Source: Rhynchopus euleeides
Lineage: Eukaryota; Euglenozoa; Diplonemea; Diplonemida; Diplonemidae
DNA length: 64,000 nt
Assembly (NCBI GenBank): GCA_963210315.1
Contig: OY723268.1
Span: 1,488,001 to 1,552,000 of the forward strand
Direction: 5' to 3'
The notes beneath the pieces were generated by a model that did not search any database, had not been told where the DNA came from, and worked only from the letters and a program-made list of their open reading frames with translations. This document shows positions 39,081 to 47,096 of the stretch, in pieces; position 1 is the first letter of the stretch, and each line of letters starts with the position of its first letter. Made by a program: the position numbers and the translations under genes.

Positions 39081-41603
39081 CTATTCCTCATCCGGCTTCT
39101 GCGGGTAGGGGGTAAGGCGGTTGGAACGAGGCTTCAGGTACGCCGTGATGGAGGCCTGCCTGGTCCTCCCGTTCCTGCTGGCTCCCGGCACCCTACAGGG
39201 TGGGGCCTCATCCCCGCCAACTGCCGTGGGCGTCAGGGCTTCGAGGAGGGGTGGGGCCGGCGGGGCAGGCTGGGCAGGCGGCGCCGGTGCTGCCGGCGGC
39301 ACTGCTGCTGGCTGCGCTGGGGTCGGGGCGGCGCTCGACGTTGTTGGTGCCCCGGGTGCCATAGGTGTCACGGGTTTACTGCTCGAATCACTGGGCGGGG
39401 CAGGGGCGGAGGAGTCAGAGGCGGCGGAGGTGGCAGAGGTGGTGGTGGTGGTGGTGGTGGTGCTGGGGGAGGAGCGGGCGGGTTTTGTGGGTGCTGGCAG
39501 GGCATCCGCAGCCGGCCCGGCCGTGGGCCCCGCCGGCGGTTTGCCCTTCGCCCCCTTGGACGCACCCAGCCCCTTTGTGGCAGCGCTCAGCTCCCGCCTT
39601 ACGGAGATGAGCATCTCCTGGTGTTGCAGCTTGCGCTGCTCCTCCGCGTCGCGCACCCCCTCTAGCAGGCCCTGCCAGCTCTGCCCGAGCTCGCTGGCCT
39701 GCTGCGTCAGCTGGCGCTGCACCCTCTCGCCCTCCTCCTTCCCTGCCTGTTGGAGGTCAGCTCGAAGGGTAGTGTCGAGCTGGGTTGCCTTCTCGGCAAG
39801 GGCCTTGAGCTGCTGGGCCCCGTGCCGCGCCATCTGCGCCTCGCAGGTCCCCCGCAGCTCCCCACACACCTCATCCAGGCGGCTCTGGAGGCGGGCCACC
39901 TGCTCCCCGGTCGCCCGCTCCGACTGCTGCTGGGCGGCCGTGGCGTCCTTGCGGTCAGCCTCGCAGGAGGCCCGCAGGTCGCGCACCGTGACCCCCAGGC
40001 GCTCCGTCTGCCGCCGCAGCTCGCCCACCGCGGCTTCCCCCTGCTGCGCCTCCCACGCCCTGCGGAGCTCCGCCACCGCCGCGTCCAGGCGCTGCTGCTC
40101 CTGCCCGCGCTGCGCCTCCAGGTCGGCCCTGACCGCGTCCACCTCCGCCTGGAGCTGCTGCGCCTGGTGGTGGGAGAGGGGCGTCTGCTCGCTCGCCTCC
40201 GCGGCTTGCAGGCTCAGCATGGCCTTGCAAGCGCCGCTGAGGCGCTCCTCAAGCGCCCGGTGCTTGAGGTCCCGCTGCGCGAGCTGGCCCTGCATGTCGG
40301 CCTCGAGGGCCTTGTGGCTGGCCTCCCAGCCCTTGCGCGACGCAGTCAGATCCGTCGCATGCGCGCGGCCTTGCCCCTCCAAGGCGGTGAGCCCAGCAGC
40401 CAGCTTCTGCAGATCCGTGCTCGCTGCTGCCTCACCCACCGCCTTGCCCAGCCCTCCGACATGCTCGCGGAGGCGGGAGACCGTCACGCCCATCGACTGC
40501 TGGTGCTTCGCGACCTCCAGGAGCTGGGCCTTGTGCTCCTTTAGTTCACGCTCCGTTTTCAGTGTGGACGTAGTGGCTGTAGTGGTGGGGGGTGTGGTGG
40601 TGGGGCGCTCCTGGAGGCTCTTCAGCAGGGCCCCTTGCGCCTGCAGCTGCTCCTCCTGGCGGCCGAGGCGGTCCCCCATGCGCTGCATCTGCAGCTCGTG
40701 CTGCTGGGCGTGGCTGTCCAGCCGGGCCTCGAGCAGCGCCACCTGCTCGGCGTGCTGCTCCCCCTGGCGGCGCAGGCGGTCTTCGAGCCACTGCTCTGAC
40801 AGGCCCGGGTGCCCCTGCATCGCCTCCATCCGCTGCCCCAGCTCGCCCTGCCGTGCCTGCTGGGTCAGCAGCTGGGCCTCCAGCCGCTTGCGGTGGCCGT
40901 CCTGGTCCTGCAGGAGGCGGCGCAGGCCCTGCAGCTCGGCTTGACAAGCCGCGCCGTCGCCCTGCGTGGCGGAGTCGGCGGCGGCAGGTGCGGGGTCATG
41001 CCCGAGCTCCCGCAGGCGCCCGGCGAGCTTCTCCAGATCCTTCTGGAGCTGGGCAGCTCTCTGCTGTGCCTGCTGCACCTGCTGCTTCGCCGCCGCTGCT
41101 GCTCCGCCACCACGCCCGGTCCGCCCAACCGTGCCGCTGGCCTGCGACTTCGCAGACCTTCCCGCCTTCGCGGCCGTGGCGCGCTCCTCCTGGAGCCTGT
41201 CGCGGACGCTCTCATAGCGCCGCTTCAGGCGGAGCACCTCCTCGGCCTGCTTCTTCGCGGCCGCCTCCCTCTGCTTCTGCTCCTCGAGGAGCAGCGTGTC
41301 CGTCAGGACCACCTCCTTCCCGTTGACTACTAGAGTCCATGTGGGGGGGGTGCCGTGGGTGGGGGGTTGCTCGGCAGCGAGGACGGCGACGCCGCCCTCC
41401 AGGCTGTCCAGCGCCGCCTCCCACCGGAGGTGGTCGAGAATGGTGCGCACGTGGGCGGCACCATAGAGGGGGGGAAGGGGTTGGAGCTCGTATCTGCGAG
41501 GTTCCGTGAATTCGAGGGGGGGCAGGGGGGCGGCCTGTTGGCCACCGGCCTGGGAGCCGGTGTTCCCGGAGGAGACCCCGTGGAGGTCGGCCTGTGACAT
41601 CCT
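39081..41603 (-). CDS. Retrotransposon ORF1: long coiled-coil protein with C-terminal PIP-box-like motif
   Basis: 840 aa from MSQADLHGV; the frame stays open 28 codons further upstream into the CA repeat and the neighbouring truncated copy, so a start at 41687 is possible. About residues 95-660 are heptad-rich coiled coil (Leu, Gln, Glu, Arg, Ala), consistent with an oligomeric ORF1 RNA-binding scaffold, though no RRM or CCHC knuckle is visible. A Pro/Ala/Thr/Ser-rich segment follows, including poly-Thr. The C-terminus carries TRQASITAYLKPR, close to the PCNA-binding consensus QxxIxx(F/Y). ORF1 ends 282 nt before ORF2. Confidence 0.8.
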   Translation of the reverse strand, partial: RMSQADLHGVSSGNTGSQAGGQQAAPLPPLEFTEPRRYELQPLPPLYGAAHVRTILDHLRWEAALDSLEGGVAVLAAEQPPTHGTPPTWTLVVNGKEVVLTDTLLLEEQKQREAAAKKQAEEVLRLKRRYESVRDRLQEERATAAKAGRSAKSQASGTVGRTGRGGGAAAAAKQQVQQAQQRAAQLQKDLEKLAGRLRELGHDPAPAAADSATQGDGAACQAELQGLRRLLQDQDGHRKRLEAQLLTQQARQGELGQRMEAMQGHPGLSEQWLEDRLRRQGEQHAEQVALLEARLDSHAQQHELQMQRMGDRLGRQEEQLQAQGALLKSLQERPTTTPPTTTATTSTLKTERELKEHKAQLLEVAKHQQSMGVTVSRLREHVGGLGKAVGEAAASTDLQKLAAGLTALEGQGRAHATDLTASRKGWEASHKALEADMQGQLAQRDLKHRALEERLSGACKAMLSLQAAEASEQTPLSHHQAQQLQAEVDAVRADLEAQRGQEQQRLDAAVAELRRAWEAQQGEAAVGELRRQTERLGVTVRDLRASCEADRKDATAAQQQSERATGEQVARLQSRLDEVCGELRGTCEAQMARHGAQQLKALAEKATQLDTTLRADLQQAGKEEGERVQRQLTQQASELGQSWQGLLEGVRDAEEQRKLQHQEMLISVRRELSAATKGLGASKGAKGKPPAGPTAGPAADALPAPTKPARSSPSTTTTTTTTSATSAASDSSAPAPPSDSSSKPVTPMAPGAPTTSSAAPTPAQPAAVPPAAPAPPAQPAPPAPPLLEALTPTAVGGDEAPPCRVPGASRNGRTRQASITAYLKPRSNRLTPYPQKPDEE

Positions 41604-41626
41604 GCCCGTGTATCCCTCTCTCCTCC

Positions 41627-41648
41627 TGTGTGTGTGTGTGTGTGTGTG
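41627..41648. repeat. (TG)n microsatellite between truncated and full-length retrotransposon
   Basis: Eleven TG dinucleotides form the junction between the 5' end of the full-length element and the 3' end of the truncated one; the matching run 32879-32896 lies at the other end of the full-length element. Confidence 0.85.
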
Positions 41649-41980
41649 GTGACCACGTTTTGTGTGGGGAGATCCTGCGCGGATCATTGCCCACCCCCGC
41701 CCATTTCTACGTCACAGCGGAGGCCCCACTCGGGTTAGAGTGTGGGGCCAACTCAGTGCCACTCCGGGGAGGAGGGCGTGCAGCATAGCCGGCGTGGTGC
41801 GTGTGGCAGCAATGTGTTAGTGTTTTGCCATCGCTGTAGCAGTCACCGCATCGGTCCATGCTGTGTCGTTTGCAGAAGCCCATAGTGACCGGGAGCCCGT
41901 CCCCTCCTTGTGGTGGTTACGGCAGCACACCTCCTCCGGGAGGCGCCGCTTCTGGCATGCCGAGCAACGGGGCTTCCAAT
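41649..41980 (-). mobile_element. 5'-truncated second copy of the same retrotransposon (332 bp)
   Basis: Positions 41649-41980 align with 32897-33232 (3' UTR plus the ORF2 C-terminal Cys/His domain) with few differences, then similarity stops abruptly at 41980. It lies head-to-tail with the full-length copy. It has one frame-changing difference (C deletion near 41908). Confidence 0.85.
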
Positions 41981-43259
41981 GAGCGGGGTGTGTGACAGGT
42001 GACATGCTATGGGGCAAGCCGTTATTTCTTTGCCGTATAGTATCATACGTTGCTTGTTTGTGGGTGTTGCCACTGAAAGAAATGGGGGAGCGGTGGAGGG
42101 GATGGGGGGAGGGACGAACAGTGGGAGACCCCGGCAGGGAGGCAATGGGCTCTCCCGGCAAGGCCTGCTGGGCAAGAAGACAAACAGGATACGTGCGTGC
42201 AGTGTGGGTGGCGCGTCGTCTCTTCTTTGTTGGCTCTGCTGATCATCTCTGCTGATCCAATAGGGGGGAGGGATGTACAGTCACACAACATGCGAGCAAG
42301 GCTGCGTCAGCACCAACACTCCCGACACACTGGGTTGGGAGTGTGAGATTGTCTGGGGTATGTAGCACAGCCCTCTTGCCGAGCTGCCTTTTTTGGGGTT
42401 TCTGGGGGTGGTTGGACAGGACGTTGCGTAGATCTTACATACCAGGTCGCGAGCTGTACCCCCCCCCCCCACCCCACCCCACCACCCACCCCCCTGTTTG
42501 AAGCATCCTGACAACACAGGCCGGTCACAGCACTATCGGGCCCCTCTCCTAGTCACAGCCAGTCACGGCTCGTCATTCAGCGAGAAGAGGCAGGCGACCC
42601 CATCGCTTGTTCTCGGTTCTCGGGCAGCTCAGTTACACCGAGTCGTGAGGGCCCACCCTCTTTCAGAGACACACCTGCGTATCGAGTGAGTAGAGGGAGG
42701 CCGACTCCGTGCCTTCGAGGATCGACTTCAGCGTGGCTGTGCCTCGAACTTGCATGGGTTGAGCTATGTGTGAGAATGGGCTTTCACAGGAGGGGGGGGG
42801 AGGGGAGGGAGTGTTATCATCAACTTTGTTTGAGCGATAATTTTTTTGGCCGTGTCTCGCCCAGCCTCCCTTTTTCAACCGCTCTCTCAGGCACCCTGCC
42901 CTCTAAGACCCGGGGCATCTCACGTGCGTACACCACCCTTGCACCCCCCCCGCCCCCCCCACAGTCTCCCGCCACACAGCACATCACATCTCCCCCCACC
43001 CGCCTGCACAGGCCCACCCCTCTTATCGCTTCTTCTTGTCCTGTCTGTGCCCCATTTCTTTATTCCCCTTCTACCCTTCACCCCCCCTCCCCTCCCCCAC
43101 TGCCTGCTGCTGCAGCACATCACAGCAAAGCCACAGCCATAAACCCGAGCAAAGGGACGGCACCCGGCAGCGCGTGTGTGTGAGCCAGCAAAGGGCACGC
43201 CGAAGAGGCGGTGGGAGGAAAGGGCGAAAGGGCAGCCCCCAGACAGCTATCCAGCAGAT
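41981..43259. other. Intergenic region upstream of the SHIPPO gene
   Basis: No supported gene. C tracts at 42460-42490 and 42945-42960 and a pyrimidine-rich stretch at 43000-43110 precede the gene start. Confidence 0.5.
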
Positions 43260-44147
43260 ATGGCGTCGCACCGGTCTGCCAGCGCGGGTTCTGTGGCGAC
43301 ACGATCTGCCAGCACCGACTCGCAGTACCCCCCTGGGTCTGTGAGGCGGACCCTGCCCGGGAGGCCTGGGGCAGGCGATTCTCCGACCTTCAGCATGGGG
43401 CCGAAGCAGTGGTGTACGAAGTCCCCTGTGGGGAGCAACGCGTTCCTTTCGACGACAAACCGGTTCCGGGAGCTCAAGGGCAGCGGGAGCGGCTACGTCC
43501 TCCCGGACACGACGCTGGGCAGGGGGGGCAACACGAGCTGCTTCCGCAGCAACTCGCAACGCTTCACCGTGCGCAAGGCCGCGGGGGAGGGGGACGATTC
43601 CCTCCGGCGGAGCTCCAGCAAAGATTCTGTGACGTCTTCTGCGGGTCGGCGCTCCAACTCCGCATCGCAAGCCACCAACAACAGCATGGTTAGCGCGCGC
43701 AGCGGGAGGAACTCCTCCTGGACCAGCACACCGCGGTTTCACGAGCCTGGGAACAGCCTGCTGGCGAGCCAGCCTGGGCCTGGGGCGTACACTGCGACGA
43801 AGGTGGATGTGATGGGGAAGCCGACAATCGAAGGGTTGACGGAGAAGGCGCGTCTCGGGAAACACATGTCGCCCCAGTTTGCGTCGTCGTCTGCGAGGTT
43901 CAACCAGGCACCTGTCGCGCAGACGGTCCCGGCCCCCGGGGCGTATGAGATCAAGATTGTGAGAAAGGACGGGCCCGCGGCAAACTTCGGGAAATACGGC
44001 GACCAGCGCTTCAAGATCCCCTCGGATGCCTTGAAGAAGCCGGGCTCCACCCGCTACAACATCAAGCGCTTCGGCGACAACCCACAGGCCCCTGTTGTGA
44101 CGCCACGTGGCGTCATTGCCTTTGGGAGCACGAACACAAGGTTCTAG
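43260..44147 (+). CDS. Sperm-tail PG-rich repeat (SHIPPO) protein, 295 aa
   Basis: Reads from MASHRSASAGSVATRSAS. Contains two clear STPGR units, SQPGPGAYTAT and VPAPGAYEI, plus degenerate ones (KPGSTRYNI, and SGYVLPDTTL). The pattern of P-G-P-G-x-Y followed by FG/F-rich phrases (AANFGKYGDQRF, AFGSTNTRF) is typical of axoneme/microtubule-associated SHIPPO proteins. The N-terminal 60 residues are Ser/Arg-rich. The frame is open 28 codons upstream, but MASHRS is the better start (AGATATGG context). It implies a flagellated or ciliated organism. Confidence in the family is good; the exact orthologue is unknown. Confidence 0.8.
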   Translation: MASHRSASAGSVATRSASTDSQYPPGSVRRTLPGRPGAGDSPTFSMGPKQWCTKSPVGSNAFLSTTNRFRELKGSGSGYVLPDTTLGRGGNTSCFRSNSQRFTVRKAAGEGDDSLRRSSSKDSVTSSAGRRSNSASQATNNSMVSARSGRNSSWTSTPRFHEPGNSLLASQPGPGAYTATKVDVMGKPTIEGLTEKARLGKHMSPQFASSSARFNQAPVAQTVPAPGAYEIKIVRKDGPAANFGKYGDQRFKIPSDALKKPGSTRYNIKRFGDNPQAPVVTPRGVIAFGSTNTRF

Positions 44148-46151
44148 GTGGGGTGGTGGGAGCGGGGGGGGATGTATGCCCGAAAACAATGCAAAGATGG
44201 TCCAAAAGATACAGAGGGGTAGCAGGGTGGGGTTTTTTGCTCTAAAGTGTTGAAAAGCGGGCCTCTCACTCTTGCTCTCTCTCTCTCTCTCTCTCTGAAT
44301 ACGATTTAGGCGCCGCGCTGGCGCAGTTCTGACACAGCGTTGCCCTTCACCCCCACGGTAAAGGGGGAAGCCCGTTGTCGTGTTTTCCCCACTCTCGCCG
44401 ATCTGAGAAAGCAAGCCGTTCTCGAGGCCATTTTTTCAGGGGCTCGGGGGTATATCGGCGATCCCTTGACCCTGTGTCAGAAGCTGTGCCAGTGCGATGC
44501 CTACTTTGTTAGGGGGGAGTGCTCGCTTCTTTCTGCAGTTTAGAGTGGATCCCATCCCACCTGGGGCCGTGATGGGTGGCGACAAGAAAAAAAATCCGGA
44601 GGTTGCGTGTCCCGTGCGTACACTTTCATGCGTAAATCGTTCAGATAACGGATAGCGATTACTAAAATAGCCGAGCGGTGCCGTTGCGAGGTACTGCTGC
44701 GTGTTTTTCAACAAAGGACACCTGTTGTATGTGTTGTAGCCCCACGCTGCCAGCACACTGTTTTCCCGATTCAAAGGAACCGTTCCTTTTTTTCTGCTTG
44801 TTCCCCTTTTCTGTGTTATCCATGCGATCGCCCTCTCTCACCACTACCCACAGCCTTCCCCCCTTCCCCGCAACCCTGGCTTTGACACACACACACCCCG
44901 CACAAGTGTTATGGTATGCAATGCGAGTCCCAGCCTCTGAGGTTGGAACTGGCAGGAGCCTCTATAAGAGGGTCTGCCACACCCAAAACCTGACCAACAC
45001 ACTCGACACACACAGACACACCCATCGCATCCGCTGTAACGTAGGAATGGGCGGTGGTAGGCAACCCCATACTAAACGTGGTCACACACACCCACCCACG
45101 GGTATACACGGCCCCCCCCCCCCCTTCGAAAAGCCCACCCTCTCTGCCCATGTATTCCCCATGTTTTTAATTACCTGATGACTTTGGCGAGCCTCCAGGC
45201 GGGAGTGAAACAAAGCCGCTCGAACTACTACCTCACGCTTGACTAGCGCAGATGGCTGAGGGGGAGGGGGGGGGGGGGGCAACGCTAGTGCCACCCCTCG
45301 CCAGTGCAGCTGTTGTGCTGGGTGTGTGTGTGTGTCGTTATCGTGTCATCCTGCATCCTGTGTCAAGAAACCAAACCAAAAGGGGGGGGGGGTGGGTTAT
45401 TTTTGCGCATTCCTCCAACAAAGAACGATGGAATCTAAAGAAACTAAAAGAATAGGATTTGTTACTAAGGGTGGGAGGGGTGGTGGTGGTGGAGGTGGGT
45501 AGAATCATAGGGCTTCCTTCATAAGCCCCGCTTTTTGTCGGGGGAGTTATGAACGCGCCCATATATGCTTCTATTTCCTCCGCAGCGATGGTGACTGTTG
45601 GCTGTCCCAGGGGGGTGTTTTTATTGGCATGATTCACATCTGAGGTTGTCAATACTAGCCAGAAGAAATGAAGCTGCGAACCCTGGCGGCCTGGAGCTGT
45701 GTGGCAAACCGATGCAGAAGCCCGACTGACACAACCGACGTTGTATCGCCACGGGTCATGCAATGCCACGAACAGCAATGATCATTTCACGGTGTCCGGG
45801 GAGGTGTATGTAAGTCGCCGTTGCCAAGCAATGTATCTGACATGTATCTATGGTTTTGTTAACACACCCCTCCCTCACACAAGTTATGTGGTATCATGCT
45901 TCCCCTGCACACATGCACTGGCGAGGTCCCGTTCGTACAAAGCAAAAGAAAACAGCTCCAAGGTGCTGGGGGGGAAAGTGAACCGTTGGCACGGACAGCA
46001 GGCCAACAACCTGTGATTCCATTATGTGCAACGCTGCAAGCATCTTGCATCCCACCGAGCTGAGGGCCACATCACGAACGTGCCGCTCCCAACACACGAG
46101 AGGATGGGCAAGGGGGGTTGCAAGATCCAGCACACGTCACTGAAAAATTCC
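44148..46151. other. Intergenic region with simple repeats
   Basis: Contains a (CT)n run at 44268-44297, CA-rich DNA at 44996-45027, a retrotransposon 3' fragment (45030-45093) and G/C tracts (45110-45123, 45270-45279, 45382-45391). No gene is supported. Confidence 0.5.
45030..45093 (+). mobile_element. Short 3'-end fragment of the CA-targeting retrotransposon
   Basis: CGCTGTAACGTAGGAATGGG, GTGG(T)GGCA-like sequence and AAACGTGGTCACACACACAC-type ending match the 3' end of the 32897-41626 element (CGCTGTGACGTAGAAATGGG ... AAACGTGGTCACC(CA)n) with divergence. It is embedded in CA-rich DNA on both sides. Confidence 0.7.
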
Positions 46152-46420
46152 CCAGGTGGGGTAATACCGCCTTGGCGAATTCACAGCGTCTCCCAAAAAC
46201 GAAGAACAACGTCCCAAAAATTCACAAAAATTCACAAAAACCGCGCTGCTATTTTTTTGCGATTTTTTGTGAAATGGTTTCCAATTGTGCTATTTTTTGT
46301 GATTTTTTGTGAAATGGTTCGCGATTGTGCGATTTTTTGTGAAATGGTTTGAGAGCGTGTGATTTTTTGCGAAGCCTGATATTTTTTGTGACGCTTTGCT
46401 ATTTTTTGCCCCCAATTTTA

Positions 46421-46959
46421 TGTCCTGGGCAAGACGTTAAACTACCTGGGAGGGCTTCCCCAGACCATGACGGGTGCTTGCACCAGGAGTTTGAAACAGC
46501 CACTCATGCCTTGCGATGCTCACGTGCCTGCTGGACCCCTATGTCCTTCAGGCCCCAAAGCAGGCAACGATATGGGAGCAACCTAACAGGGGAGGTGAAG
46601 AGGGCACGGGTCTTAGCCTGATGACACACTGCAACCTCAAGGTGACTGGCGACACCTCTCCCACAGTCTGCGGCGACTCTGCCGTGGCGACAAGGCTTCC
46701 TGTCATGGGAGATCGCTGCGTGGATCAACGTGGCACCACCCGTGTGCTCGGCAGGTTGTTTCGGCACCTGTTTTCTCCGTGTCATGCTTTTCGTGAGCGT
46801 GTCAGGGATGTTGGCACACGCTGGGGAGGGTTCACATGATGACATAACATATATCAGAAGCACACACCCACGTGGCGCTGTCCTTGGCAGGACTTTGAAA
46901 GTGCCGCCTTGATATCCTTGTTGGATAGAACCCTCATATCACACCCTCAATCAGCTGAC
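46421..46959 (+). repeat. Module 1, second copy
   Basis: Nearly identical to 21082-21620 and the same length. Contains the degenerate retrotransposon-type finger frame near 46450-46530. Confidence 0.8.
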
Positions 46960-47096
46960 TATTTTTTGCGATTTTTTGTGAAATGGTTTGAGACCCGAAG
47001 GGGTTCGGGTACCCCCCCTCTGTCCCCAGCACCAAGGGGGGTAGGGTAGGTCCCATACACCCCAGGGCAAGGATTTGCCTTGCAGTTCGCCACTGC

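Larger units (their letters stand above)
32897..41626 (-). mobile_element. Apparently complete non-LTR retrotransposon, 8.7 kb, inserted in (CA)n
   Basis: Two open frames on the minus strand, ORF1 (41603-39081) and ORF2 (38798-32955), separated by 282 nt, with a 5' UTR of only about 23 nt. Both ends lie in (TG)n on the + strand: 32879-32896 and 41627-41648. There is no poly(A) tail; the 3' end is TGGTCACC followed by (CA)n. Both frames are intact over 8.6 kb, which suggests a young and possibly active copy. Domain order APE endonuclease, RT, RNase H and C-terminal Cys/His motifs fits the RNase H-bearing APE-type clades (for example Ingi, I or R1-like); clade assignment needs a tree. Confidence 0.85.

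Noticed and set aside
39121..40944. 607-aa plus-strand frame over retrotransposon ORF1
   Set aside because: Antisense of the high-GC coiled-coil ORF1; low-complexity Ser/Arg/Ala/Cys composition and no motif.
43071..44414. 447-aa minus-strand frame over the SHIPPO gene
   Set aside because: The + frame contains clear PGPGAY repeats; the minus frame is Arg/Pro-rich noise.
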